From an uncultured Collinsella sp. (GTDB taxonomy: Bacteria > Actinomycetota > Coriobacteriia > Coriobacteriales > Coriobacteriaceae), in assembly GCA_902490405.1 (NCBI GenBank), contig CABUDS010000005.1:1-64000 (forward strand): a stretch of DNA of 64,000 nt, written 5' to 3'. Shown piece after piece: positions 43,664 through 52,659 of the stretch (position 1 is its first letter; each line of letters starts with the position of its first letter). The notes beneath the pieces were generated by a model. The model was not told where the DNA came from and did no database searches. It saw only the letters and a program-made list of their open reading frames with translations. The translations under genes and the position numbers were made by a program.

Positions 43664-44830
43664 TTACTCGGCGTCGGTCTCCTCGTCCTTCTTCTCGGAA
43701 GGCAGCGGGGTAACCTCGATCTCGACGCCCAGAGTCTCAGCAGCGGACTTCATGGACAGGGAGATACGACGACGGTCGAGGTCGATCTCCATGACCTTGA
43801 CCTGAACCTTGTCGCCCACGTGGGTAACCTGAGAAGGCTGGTCGACGTGCTTGTTGGCCATCTCGGAGATGTGCACCAGGCCCTCGATGCCCTCGCCCAG
43901 GTCGACGAAAGCGCCAAACGGGACAAGCTTGGTCACAGTGCCCTCGACAATAGCGCCGACGGGGTACTTCTTGACCAGTGCGCGCCACGGATCCTCGGTG
44001 GTCTGCTTGAGACCCAGGGAGATGCGCTCGCGGTTGAGATCGACGTCGAGAACCTCGACCTCGACCTCCTGGCCGACCTTGACAACCTCGGAAGGATGGT
44101 TGACGTGGTTCCAGGAGAGCTCGGAGATGTGGATGAGGCCGTCGATACCGCCGAGGTCGACGAAGGCGCCGAAGTCGACGATGGAGGAAACGGTGCCCTG
44201 GAGACGCATGCCAGACTTGAGCTTGGACAGGATCTCGGAGCGCTCGGCCTTACGGGACTCCTCGAGCACGACGCGACGGGAGAGGACGACGTTGTTGCGG
44301 TTGCGGTCCATCTCGATGACGCGGGCCTCGATGCGGGTGCCCATGTAGGAGGTGAGGTCCTTGACGCGACGGAGGTCAACGAGGGAAGCGGGCAGGAAGC
44401 CACGCAGGCCGATGTCGAGGATCAGGCCGCCCTTGACAACCTCGATAACCTCGCCCTCGACGTTCTCGCCGGAGTTGAACTTCTCCTCGATGCGGTTCCA
44501 AGCACGCTCGTACTCGGCACGCTTCTTGGACAGGACCAGACGACCGTCCTTGTCCTCCTTCTGGAGAACCAGAGCCTCGATGGGATCACCGAGTGCAACG
44601 ATGTCTGCAGGGTTAGCGTCCTTGCGGATGGACAGCTCGCGGACCGGGATAACGCCCTCGGACTTGAATCCGATGTCAACGAGCACCTCGTCATGCTCGA
44701 TCTTAACGACAGTGCCGTTAACGAGATCGCCCTCATCAAAGTCGGTAATCGTACCGTCGATGAGGTTGTTCATCTCCTCCTCGTTGACATCGTCAAGAGA
44801 GAAAATGGACGAGTTCTGAATCTCACTCAA
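43664..44830 (-). CDS. rpsA: Ribosomal protein S1
   Basis: 388 residues with four S1 RNA-binding repeats (starting near residues 35, 120, 205 and 290), each with the VDFGAFVDLG or equivalent core. It helps the 30S subunit bind mRNA. Four-repeat length is typical of high-GC Gram-positives and relatives. The C terminus is acidic (KKDEETDAE). The start is TTG at 44830 with AAAGGGG about eight bases upstream. It has its own terminator; the leader of about 300 bases separates it from the divergent HAD gene. Confidence 0.93.
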   Translation of the reverse strand: MSEIQNSSIFSLDDVNEEEMNNLIDGTITDFDEGDLVNGTVVKIEHDEVLVDIGFKSEGVIPVRELSIRKDANPADIVALGDPIEALVLQKEDKDGRLVLSKKRAEYERAWNRIEEKFNSGENVEGEVIEVVKGGLILDIGLRGFLPASLVDLRRVKDLTSYMGTRIEARVIEMDRNRNNVVLSRRVVLEESRKAERSEILSKLKSGMRLQGTVSSIVDFGAFVDLGGIDGLIHISELSWNHVNHPSEVVKVGQEVEVEVLDVDLNRERISLGLKQTTEDPWRALVKKYPVGAIVEGTVTKLVPFGAFVDLGEGIEGLVHISEMANKHVDQPSQVTHVGDKVQVKVMEIDLDRRRISLSMKSAAETLGVEIEVTPLPSEKKDEETDAE

Positions 44831-45145
44831 AGGTGGACCCCTTTCGAACTACGGGGCCCCGATTGCTAGGACCTACAGAAGGGTGCGACAAGCACACAAC
44901 GTTTAGGAACACTCGGGAGCCGACAGATACTGATGTGACGCTTATGCAATCACGTCCGTATAGATTACGGGGAAATCACTTCGATTTCAAGCGTGAACTG
45001 CGATTTTTTACTCGTATGGAGACTTTTTCGCAATCTTGTGAACGACTGTCTCCACAAGTTGACGATAAGCAGTGAAGCATACTGCTTTGGGGTAAAGTAT
45101 CCCAGACATACGATTCTGGAACGATTTTTCGAGAAAGGTGCCCGC
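44831..45145. promoter_or_regulatory. Divergent leader region of rpsA and the HAD hydrolase gene
   Basis: No gene is seen. A perfect seven-base-arm palindrome AAGCAGT-GAAGCAT-ACTGCTT lies at 45067-45087 upstream of the HAD gene, next to a TTGACG box (45058-45063). GGGGCCCC near the rpsA start (44853-44860) could form a small hairpin in the S1 leader. Confidence 0.35.
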
Positions 45146-45904
45146 GTGCTCAAAGCAGTCGTTTTCGATATGGACGAGACGCTTCTTAGCATTAACCTCA
45201 ATGCGTTCATCCTTCGCTATTTTAAGGATGTCTCATCGATGCTCGCGGATATCGGACGTCGCAGCCGCGGGGGCACGATGGCACGCCTCGGCACCATCCT
45301 GGTCGACCTCAACGCCAATCGCCGCAGCGGCACGGACAACCGCACCAATCTTGAGTTTTACCAAGAAGAGGTCAAGCGCCGATGCGGGATTTGCCTCTCC
45401 GATCCCCTCATCTACGAGGCGTTTACCTACTACGACCGCGAAGTTCTTCCGTACAAGAATGACGAACTCATCAACGCCCATGCCATGCCGGGCGCACACG
45501 CCGCGCTCCAGGCCGTACAGGACGCAGGGCTGCGCTGCGCGCTCTTTACCAACCCCAGCTTTCCGCAGGGGGCCATCGAGTGCCGCATGGGTTGGGGCGA
45601 CCTGGCCGACGCCCCCTTTGAGCTCGTCACGCACATGGGAAACGCCACCCGCTGCAAGCCTGATGCCACCTACTATCTAGAGCAGCTTCAGGTGATGGGG
45701 CTCGAACCGCACGAGGTCCTTATGGTGGGCAACGATCCCAAACGCGACTTCCCTAGCCCCGCCTGCGGCATTCAGACTGCCTATGTAGGCCAGGGCAAGC
45801 CCAACCGAGTCACCTGGCGCGGAACCATGGAAGGCTTCGCCCGCGACTTTAACGCCGTAGTAGAAGCCTTCTACGAACACCAAGTAGCGGAAGAGTTGTC
45901 CTAA
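45146..45904 (+). CDS. HAD-superfamily hydrolase
   Basis: 252 residues, a soluble phosphatase-like enzyme. Motif I is FDMDETLL at the N terminus, motif II ALFTNPSFP, and motif III/IV KPDATYYL plus MVGNDPKRDFPSPACG. A helical cap lies between motifs I and II. The start is GTG at 45146 with AAAGG upstream; the in-frame extension to 44993 has no similarity. Its stop codon shares bases with the stop of the convergent cysteine desulfidase gene. Substrate unknown. Confidence 0.85.
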   Translation: MLKAVVFDMDETLLSINLNAFILRYFKDVSSMLADIGRRSRGGTMARLGTILVDLNANRRSGTDNRTNLEFYQEEVKRRCGICLSDPLIYEAFTYYDREVLPYKNDELINAHAMPGAHAALQAVQDAGLRCALFTNPSFPQGAIECRMGWGDLADAPFELVTHMGNATRCKPDATYYLEQLQVMGLEPHEVLMVGNDPKRDFPSPACGIQTAYVGQGKPNRVTWRGTMEGFARDFNAVVEAFYEHQVAEELS

Positions 45905-47220
45905 CAGACTCGAGTCTTGCCGATCATGATGTTGAGGATCTCGACGTCGGTGTCCTTCATGCCCACGCGGCCCACGTAGCCCATGCTGGCAATCGTCTGC
46001 TCGACGGTATCCTGGATCAAACCCTCGCCGGCACGGAAGCCACGCCCCTGCATGGCCATGTCATGTCCCAGAATCGCCGCATCGACGGCAGCCGAAATCT
46101 TGGCGGCACAACTCGCCTTGGCGCCGTCGCACACGATGCCGCCCACGTTACCGAGCGTATTCGAGACCGTCGCGCCAATCTGCTCGCACGTGCCACCGCA
46201 CAGCCAGGTAATCGCAGCGCCGGCGCCGCACGCGGCGCAAATAGCACCGCAAAACGCCGAAAGCGCACCAATATAGCTCTTGATATGCACGGCGATAAGA
46301 TCGGACAGCATCACGGCGCGCACCAGACGCTCGTGGTCGCAACGCAGGTACTCGGCATACTCCATGACGGGCAATGCGCAGGTAATGCCTTGATTGCCCG
46401 AGCCGCACACAATGGCGACCGGCAGCGCGCAACCGTTCATGCGGGCGTCGGACCCGGCGGCCGCACGGGCACGGGCACGGCAGGCGACGTCATCGGCACG
46501 AGCACCCAGCAGCGTACGACCCACCTCGGCGCCCCAAGCGTGCGCAAGGCCCTCGGCACTGATTGCGCCATTCAGCTCAATCTGACGCTCAACGGCAGCG
46601 CGGGCGCCCTCAATGTCACCGTCCTCGATAAAGTCGATGATGGAATCAATGGACATGGGCGTATCGGCGTTATCTGCCGCACGCTCGGCCACCACGCGCT
46701 CGGCGCAGGCGGCGCACTCCCCCGCCGACTTGCCGCATACCGGAATACCATCGAGCGTATGGCACGTGACATTAGTGTGGTGATCGGTAATCTCGACGAC
46801 CGCGGTATGGCCCCCGGCCGTCGCAGTCACCTTGATGTAGAGGTTGGGCACACCCTCGACAAGCGACACATCGCAGTAGCCAGCGTCGGCGAGGAGCTCG
46901 GCCACACGAGCGCGGTCTTCATCGTTAACGCTCTCGAGCACCTCGAGCGCGCTCTTGGCGTCACCGCCCACGGCGCCCAGCACGGCCGCGGCCTCAATAC
47001 CGTGCATGCCGCCCGAGTTGGGCACGGTCACGCTCTTAACGTTCTTGATGATGTTGCCTGAGCAGGCAACATCCATATGATCGGGTTCGCAACCGAGCGT
47101 CTGGCTCGCCAGCGCCGCTGCATAGGCAACGGCAATGGGCTCGGTGCAGCCAAGTGCGCAGACAAGCTCGCGGTTCAAGACATCGCAAAAAGCGGCATCG
47201 CGGATGGAATCGGTAGGCAT
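45901..47220 (-). CDS. L-cysteine desulfidase (CdsB/CyuA, UPF0597 family)
   Basis: 439 residues. Breaks L-cysteine into pyruvate, ammonia and sulfide with a 4Fe-4S cluster. The N terminus LNRELVCALGCTEPIAVAYA is the family hallmark. VACSGNIIKNVKSVTVPN, CGSGNQGITCALPV and CGGTCEQIGATVSN carry conserved Gly and Cys residues. AGGAGATT precedes the ATG at 47220. The sulfide formed could feed the O-acetylhomoserine sulfhydrylase 5 kb away. No adjacent transporter or regulator, unlike the E. coli cyuAP locus. Confidence 0.88.
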   Translation of the reverse strand: MPTDSIRDAAFCDVLNRELVCALGCTEPIAVAYAAALASQTLGCEPDHMDVACSGNIIKNVKSVTVPNSGGMHGIEAAAVLGAVGGDAKSALEVLESVNDEDRARVAELLADAGYCDVSLVEGVPNLYIKVTATAGGHTAVVEITDHHTNVTCHTLDGIPVCGKSAGECAACAERVVAERAADNADTPMSIDSIIDFIEDGDIEGARAAVERQIELNGAISAEGLAHAWGAEVGRTLLGARADDVACRARARAAAGSDARMNGCALPVAIVCGSGNQGITCALPVMEYAEYLRCDHERLVRAVMLSDLIAVHIKSYIGALSAFCGAICAACGAGAAITWLCGGTCEQIGATVSNTLGNVGGIVCDGAKASCAAKISAAVDAAILGHDMAMQGRGFRAGEGLIQDTVEQTIASMGYVGRVGMKDTDVEILNIMIGKTRVC

Positions 47221-47491
47221 AGGAATCTCCTGCTTACATAACGGACTGGGCTCTCGATAATAGTTAGCTCTTTTATTTGATAACAATGCATCAAAAACCG
47301 CAACCATGGTTCCGACGGACGGCGTTCAAGCGCAATCTGACGGCATTCATTCATGAAAAGCTAGTCTTGTTGCATGCTAAAGCGTTTGACCAAAAAACGC
47401 CCGAGCGTTTACACAAAAGTCGCGCTATCATGCAGTCGAACGCGGTAAAACCTTTAGCAATTCCGCCGCACGGACCAGAGAGGAACCACTC

Positions 47492-47959
47492 ATGAAGATC
47501 GGTATCGGTAACGACCACGCCGCCGTCGAGCTCAAGAACATCATTTCCGAGCACCTGAAGGAGCGCGGCTGCGAGGTCGTGAACTATGGCACCGACACCT
47601 CCGAGAGCTTCGACTACCCCATCGCCGGTTACAAGGTGGGCAAGGCCGTGGCCAACGGTGACGTCGACCTGGGTATCTTGATCTGCGGTACCGGCGTCGG
47701 GATTAGCCTGGCTGCCAACAAGGTCGAGGGCGTACGCGCCGTCGTGTGCTCCGAGCCCTTCAGCGCCAAGCTCTCCCGTATGCACAACAACACCAACGTG
47801 CTGGCCTTTGGCGCCCGCGTCGTGGGCTCCGAGCTCGCCAAGATGATTGTCGACGAATGGCTCGACGCCGAGTTTGAGGGCGGCCGCCACGAGCGTCGCG
47901 TCAATCTCCTCAACGAGATCGACCAGACCCGCGGACTAAAGATTGTCGACGAGGCCTAA
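47492..47959 (+). CDS. rpiB: Ribose-5-phosphate isomerase B
   Basis: 155 residues; interconverts ribose 5-phosphate and ribulose 5-phosphate in the pentose phosphate pathway. GNDHAAVELK at the N terminus, ICGTGVGISLAANKVEG with the catalytic Cys, and NTNVLAFGARVVG near residue 100 are diagnostic of RpiB/LacAB. AGAGAGGAACCACTC precedes the ATG. Single gene with its own terminator. LacA/LacB subunits are ruled out by the single copy and context. Confidence 0.93.
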   Translation: MKIGIGNDHAAVELKNIISEHLKERGCEVVNYGTDTSESFDYPIAGYKVGKAVANGDVDLGILICGTGVGISLAANKVEGVRAVVCSEPFSAKLSRMHNNTNVLAFGARVVGSELAKMIVDEWLDAEFEGGRHERRVNLLNEIDQTRGLKIVDEA

Positions 47960-47986
47960 AGACTTACAAAGCCATACGCTAGCGCC

Positions 47987-48020
47987 AGCCCCCGCCCGGA
48001 AGAAACATCCGGACGGGGCT
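47987..48020 (+). terminator. Intrinsic terminator after rpiB
   Basis: AGCCCCCGCCCGGA pairs with TCCGGACGGGGCT (one bulge), loop AGAAACA, then CTTT. Confidence 0.7.
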
Positions 48021-48066
48021 CTTTAGTAGTTTTCTATGCGTTTACCAAAAATCTACCGGAATAAAA

Positions 48067-48096
48067 GGGCGCCGCGGTTGGAATTCCGCGGCGCCC
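48067..48096 (-). terminator. Intrinsic terminator after ndk
   Basis: GGGCGCCGCGG/CCGCGGCGCCC perfect 11-base stem, then TTTTATT on the minus strand, about 40 bases after the ndk stop. Confidence 0.8.
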
Positions 48097-48134
48097 AAGC
48101 CACACGCTAACAGCTTTAAGGAGTCAAAGCTGGT

Positions 48135-48539
48135 TTAGCCAAAGAAGCGCTTGATCTCGATCTCGGCGTTCTCCAGGCAGTCGGAGCCGTGGATCACGTT
48201 GGCGTTGACATCGACAGCGAAGTCGCCGCGAATGGTGCCGGGCGCAGCATCAAGCGGGTTGGTAGCGCCCATAAGGGTGCGCATCTTGGAAACAGCGGAG
48301 AGACCGGAAACGACCATCTTGACGACCGGACCGCTCGTCATAAAGTCGCAGAGACCGCCAAAGAAGGGCTTGTCGGCCAGATGAGCGTAGTGCTCCTCGA
48401 CGGTAGCGCGCTCGAGCGTAGTCATCTCCATGCGCTCGATGACAAGGCCGCTGCGCTCAATGCGAGCAACGATCTCGCCGATCTTGCGATCGCGCACGGC
48501 GTCGGGCTTAATCATGATGAAGGTCTTCTCGATAGCCAT
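48135..48539 (-). CDS. ndk: Nucleoside diphosphate kinase
   Basis: 134 residues; balances NTP pools by phosphate transfer through an active-site histidine. The His lies in NVIHGSDCLENAEIEI, and the N terminus EKTFIMIKPDAV is diagnostic. AAAGG precedes the ATG at 48539. Monocistronic. Length is the family norm. Confidence 0.96.
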   Translation of the reverse strand: MAIEKTFIMIKPDAVRDRKIGEIVARIERSGLVIERMEMTTLERATVEEHYAHLADKPFFGGLCDFMTSGPVVKMVVSGLSAVSKMRTLMGATNPLDAAPGTIRGDFAVDVNANVIHGSDCLENAEIEIKRFFG

Positions 48540-48923
48540 AAGGTAGCCTTTCAAGTAGGTTCGCGCGTGCCCAAGTCCCATTCCGGCACTCGCCTGGACT
48601 GCATCGTAACAGAGTTTTAGCTGCAGTTAAACAAAAAGCTGTTTATTGAAGCGCTGCAATTAATTGAAGCGTTCCATATGTGTCACTTCTGTTTCGAAGC
48701 CCGATTAGAGTACCATCCGACTGCCCATCAACCGCACCGAACCGAGCGGACGGTCGGTTGCCGCCTGTGAACGTACCCCCTTCACAACCTGCCCAAAGGT
48801 CCTACAGAAGTTCTCGACAAGCCCCTCCCCCATTACAACAAAATACGGACGCCCACATCAGCAGACGCCCGTAAAAGCAAAAACGATTTATCAATAAATG
48901 GCCAAGCAGCTTTAGCCAGACTC
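48540..48923. other. Intergenic region upstream of ndk
   Basis: No coding region is recognised in these 384 bases. The part near 48620-48700 is AT-rich and probably holds the ndk promoter. The left end of the argH terminator is at 48845. Confidence 0.4.
48845..48872 (-). terminator. Probable intrinsic terminator after argH
   Basis: Nine-pair stem (with G-U pairs in RNA) between ACGGGCGTC and GGGCGTCCGT, followed by ATTTTGTTG on the minus strand, about 50 bases after the argH stop. Confidence 0.55.
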
Positions 48924-50354
48924 TTACTTTGCCCCGTGGCCCATCTCGAAGACCTTGGTCAGCGATCCAAACACGCCTTCGTCGGCCACGAGCTGTGCCT
49001 CGGCACGATCCAGCTGTACGGCAACGGCGGCAGGGGCGGTACCGCCCTCGGTCGTACGCGCGGCGACAATTGAGGGGATGTCGAGCGCCTCGGTAATATC
49101 GCGTTCAAAGAGCGGGCTTGCCTCCTGGAACACCTCAAACGGCAGGTCCTCAAGATTGCAGCTACGCTTCTCACACATCAGGACCAGATGGCCCACCACG
49201 GCATGTGCCTCGCGGAACGGCAGACCACGCTTAGCCAGGTAATCGGCAACATCGGTGGCGGCAAGGTGTCCCACGCCGCACTCGCACGCCATGGCATCCT
49301 CGTTGACGGTCCAAGTCGAAATCATACCGGCCATAACCGACAGGCACTGCATGAGCGTATGGGCGGTATCGAGCGCGCCCTCCTTGTCCTCCTGCAAGTC
49401 CTTGTTATAAGCAAGCGGCAGGCCCTTCATGGTCACGAGCAGCTGCACCAGGTTGCCATACACACGGCCGCTCTTGCCGCGGATAAGCTCGGCAAAGTCG
49501 GGATTCTTCTTCTGCGGCATGATGGACGAGCCGGTGGAGTACGAGTCGGAAAGCGTGATAAAGCCAAATTCGGAGCTCGACCACAGCACGATCTCCTCGG
49601 AAAGACGCGACAGGTGCATGGCCATGACGGAGCCGGCGTAATGCAGATCGAGCAGGAAATCGCGGTCGGAAACCGCATCGAGCGAGTTGGGAATCACGCC
49701 CGCAAAGCCAAGCTCGGCAGCCGTCATCTGACGATCGAGCGGATAGCTCGTACCGGCAAGCGCGGCAGCACCCAGCGGGCAGTTGTCGGCGGCATCAAAG
49801 GCGGCCTTCAGGCGCGTAAAGTCACGCGCGAACATCCAGGAATACGCCAGCAGATGATGCGACAGCAGCACGGGCTGAGCGTGCTGCATGTGCGTGTAGC
49901 CCGGCAGAATCACCTTGTCGTACTTCTTAGCCGCATCCACCAGCACATGGCGCAGCTCAAGATTGGCCTCCATGAGCTCCTTGGCCAGCGCCTTGACGCC
50001 CAGGCGTGTGTCGGTCGCCACCTGGTCGTTGCGCGAACGTCCGGTATGCAAGCGCTTACCGGCCTCGCCGATGCGACGCGTCAGCTCGCTCTCGATGGAC
50101 ATATGAATGTCTTCGTCGTTGATGTCGAAGGTGAAGTTGCCGGCATCGATATCCTGTTCGATTCCAGTCAGGCCCTTGGCAATCGCTTGCTCGTCCTCGG
50201 CACTGATGATGCCCTGGGCCGCCAGCATTTTGGCATGCGCCTTAGAGCCGGCGATATCCTGCTTATAGAGATGTTTGTCGACCGGCAGCGACGCGCCAAA
50301 CTCCTGCGTGACCTCGGCCACGCCCGCCTCAAAACGACCGCCCCAAAGAGCCAT
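48924..50354 (-). CDS. argH: Argininosuccinate lyase
   Basis: 476 residues; splits argininosuccinate into arginine and fumarate. The fumarase-superfamily signature GSSIMPQKKNPD, the catalytic-His segment GYTHMQHAQPVLL and TGRSRNDQVATD are all visible. AAAGGGGACGG precedes the ATG at 50354 (MALWGGRFE). It follows argG and a small reading frame on the same strand but has a 520-base gap and an argG terminator in between, so it may be transcribed separately. Confidence 0.96.
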   Translation of the reverse strand: MALWGGRFEAGVAEVTQEFGASLPVDKHLYKQDIAGSKAHAKMLAAQGIISAEDEQAIAKGLTGIEQDIDAGNFTFDINDEDIHMSIESELTRRIGEAGKRLHTGRSRNDQVATDTRLGVKALAKELMEANLELRHVLVDAAKKYDKVILPGYTHMQHAQPVLLSHHLLAYSWMFARDFTRLKAAFDAADNCPLGAAALAGTSYPLDRQMTAAELGFAGVIPNSLDAVSDRDFLLDLHYAGSVMAMHLSRLSEEIVLWSSSEFGFITLSDSYSTGSSIMPQKKNPDFAELIRGKSGRVYGNLVQLLVTMKGLPLAYNKDLQEDKEGALDTAHTLMQCLSVMAGMISTWTVNEDAMACECGVGHLAATDVADYLAKRGLPFREAHAVVGHLVLMCEKRSCNLEDLPFEVFQEASPLFERDITEALDIPSIVAARTTEGGTAPAAVAVQLDRAEAQLVADEGVFGSLTKVFEMGHGAK

Positions 50355-50472
50355 GGAACCGTCCCCTTTCTCCAAATACCAAAACAAGCGCCCAAAGCAA
50401 TGCGCCATATCGCTAAAGCGATTTATCAACCGCTAGTTTTACACATTCCCCACCGTGCGCGAGGCTGACAAG

Positions 50473-50643
50473 CTAAATAGCGAAGAAGTGACGCACCATG
50501 CACTTGGCGCCCATGGATTCCCTCCTGAGGTTACCCTGCGAGGCGTCAATCCAGGCCTTCAGGCTCATGGGGACCTCCTCCACCTTGGCGGTATCGAGCT
50601 CGGGGGCAAGAGAAAGCAAAGAGTGTGCAATAGCGTCAAACAT
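50473..50643 (-). CDS. Small hypothetical protein (56 residues) between argG and argH
   Basis: ATG at 50643 behind GAGGAG, 56 codons and TAG. The product starts MFDAIAHSLLSLAPELDTAK, contains VEEVPMSLKAWIDASQ and ends CMVRHFFAI. The N-terminal 15 residues are amphipathic or hydrophobic and the C terminus ends in a hydrophobic basic stretch. It lies immediately after the argG terminator and 119 bases before argH, on the same strand. The strong ribosome-binding site and clean reading frame favour a real gene. No family is recognised. Confidence 0.55.
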   Translation of the reverse strand: MFDAIAHSLLSLAPELDTAKVEEVPMSLKAWIDASQGNLRRESMGAKCMVRHFFAI

Positions 50644-50695
50644 AGTAGGTACTCCTCAGATATATATAGGCGCAGAGCCGCCAAATTGATAGAAA

Positions 50696-50725
50696 GAGCC
50701 CCGCCGGACAACCCCGGCGGGGCTC
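50696..50725 (-). terminator. Intrinsic terminator after argG
   Basis: GAGCCCCGCCGG/CCGGCGGGGCTC perfect 12-base stem with a six-base loop, then TTTCTATC on the minus strand. It lies 150 bases after the argG stop and just upstream of the small reading frame. Confidence 0.8.
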
Positions 50726-50878
50726 GGACTCAGCCGCAGATGCGGCATCATATATGCGGGCGGAACGTAGGGGCCACCGATGTTAAGAAGTGTCAGCAAG
50801 CATAACGAAAGGTAGGGACCCCGTGCGCCCGTTATGTATCACGCGGATGGGCCGCGCGGATACCAAGGAAGAGAAGCC

Positions 50879-52105
50879 TTAGGCCTGGGCTGCAGCGGAG
50901 CTGGGACCCTGGACCTTAGCCCACGTCTTGAGCGACAGCGTATCGATCTCGATAAAGCCGGCGCTGGCCTTCTCATCAAACGTGGTGTCGCGGTCGTAGG
51001 TGGCCAGGCCGTAATCGTAGAGGCTGAAGGGGCTCTTGCGGCCGACGACATGGCAGTTGCCCTTAAAGAACTTCAGACGGACGGTGCCGGTCACGAACTT
51101 CTGGGTGTCGGCCATAAAGGCATCGAGCGCGTTTTTGAGCGGGCTGTACCACTGGCCGTTATACACGGCGGTGGCCCAATCCTGCTCAAGCTTAATCTTC
51201 TCCTTGAGCAGGTCGCCCTCAACGCAAATGTCCTCGAGCGCCTTGTGGGCGGTGATAAGCGTCAGGGCGCCGGGGACCTCATAGCACTCGCGGCTCTTGA
51301 GGCCCACCAGACGATCCTCGACCAGGTCCAGGCGACCAAAGCCATTGTCGCCGGAAATCTTGTTAAGGACGATGACGATCTCGGAGAGCTTCATCTTCTT
51401 GCCGTCGACGGCGACGGGCTTGCCCGCCTCAAACTCAATCTCGGTGTAGGTCGGGGCGTCGGGCGTATCCTCGGGGTTCTTGGTCATAACCCAGGCGTCG
51501 TCGAGCGGCTCGTTCCAGGGATCCTCCAGGTGACCGCACTCAATGGCGCGACCCCACAGGTTGTCGTCGATGGAATAGGGGTTGTCGTTGGTACCCTCGG
51601 GAACCGGCACGTTGTGGGCGTGGGCGTAGGCGACCTCGTCCGGACGGCACTTCAGATCCCACTCGCGAACCGGGGCGATAACCTTGAGCTCGGGGTCGAG
51701 CGCCTTGACGGCAGTCTCAAAACGGACCTGGTCGTTACCTTTGCCGGTGCAGCCGTGGGCGACGTAGGTCGCGCCAAACTCGTGAGCAACCTCGACGAGC
51801 TTCTTGGCGAGCAGCGGGCGGGACAGGGCGGAGAGCAGCGGGTACTTGTTCTCGTACATGGAGTTGGCCGCGATGGCCTTGGTCAGGAACTCATCGGAGA
51901 ACTCGTCGCGCAAGTCGAGCACCTGACAATCCAGAACGCCCAGGTCGAGCGCCTTCTGCTTCTTGGCATCCAGGCCGGTCTCCTCCTGGCCCACGTTACC
52001 GCAGACGCAAACGACATCAAGATTCTTCTCGTCCTGAAGCCACTTGACACATACGGATGTATCAAGACCACCGGAATATGCGAGAACGACTTTTTCCTTG
52101 CTCAT
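50879..52105 (-). CDS. argG: Argininosuccinate synthase
   Basis: 408 residues; joins citrulline and aspartate with ATP. The PP-loop AYSGGLDTS lies at the N terminus; ATYVAHGCTGKGNDQVRFE and NDNPYSIDDNLWGRAIE are diagnostic. AAAGGAAACAGCC precedes the ATG at 52105. It is the first of argG, small gene, argH. Element G at 52156-52271 lies in the promoter region. The last two steps of arginine synthesis are thus encoded here without argJBDF, which must be elsewhere. Confidence 0.97.
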   Translation of the reverse strand: MSKEKVVLAYSGGLDTSVCVKWLQDEKNLDVVCVCGNVGQEETGLDAKKQKALDLGVLDCQVLDLRDEFSDEFLTKAIAANSMYENKYPLLSALSRPLLAKKLVEVAHEFGATYVAHGCTGKGNDQVRFETAVKALDPELKVIAPVREWDLKCRPDEVAYAHAHNVPVPEGTNDNPYSIDDNLWGRAIECGHLEDPWNEPLDDAWVMTKNPEDTPDAPTYTEIEFEAGKPVAVDGKKMKLSEIVIVLNKISGDNGFGRLDLVEDRLVGLKSRECYEVPGALTLITAHKALEDICVEGDLLKEKIKLEQDWATAVYNGQWYSPLKNALDAFMADTQKFVTGTVRLKFFKGNCHVVGRKSPFSLYDYGLATYDRDTTFDEKASAGFIEIDTLSLKTWAKVQGPSSAAAQA

Positions 52106-52155
52106 GGCTGTTTCCTTTCGCCCTTGGTAGCTAGTTAGAACATCGGTCAGTTGCA

Positions 52156-52271
52156 AGTCATTTCGAGGTCAAAAACCGTGCAATATCAGGTTAAATAGCA
52201 AAAATCAGCACATACATGCCCTAGAAACATGCAGCAATGTCGTGCTAAAACCCAACGACCTCAAAATGACT
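52156..52271. repeat. Nested palindrome upstream of argG (element G)
   Basis: Outer arms AGTCATTTCGAGGTC and GACCTCAAAATGACT pair at 14 of 15 positions. An inner stem AGCAC/GTGCT (52207-52211, 52242-52246) extends through ACAT/ATGT. Only one copy was seen in the window. It could be a regulatory leader structure, an arginine-regulator target region or a member of a dispersed family. Confidence 0.5.
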
Positions 52272-52659
52272 CTGTTGGGGCATTTAGCCCCATGCGGACA
52301 GAGACGATTGTTATCGTCGTCGGGAAATTGCGCGCTGGCGTCGGATGGCATTGTCTGCAGTAGTGATAATCTTTACGAACTGCATCTGCCTCTCCTTTCA
52401 CCTATCGCCGGGCGCAATTCTAATATCGTAAACGGTACCTTTTCCTCGGTAAGCGGTTGTTTTTCCGTCTCCGTTTTCGATGGTCGCTATATTACGCTAA
52501 AGTGCCTGCTGTACAAGCGACAAATTCAAATTTCTGAAAAGTTTTTTCATTACTTTGTGAATGATGATGCAAATATGCGCCAATCCTGCGAAAATACGCC
52601 CGACTATCAAGTAGAGGGTCAATCACCCGAAACATTCTGGAAACCGAAAGGCGCGTTTT
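52272..52659. other. Intergenic region upstream of the Cof-type HAD gene
   Basis: No gene is seen. The sequence is less GC-rich than its surroundings, especially 52480-52600, and probably carries the promoter of the HAD gene. No clear operator was identified. Confidence 0.35.
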
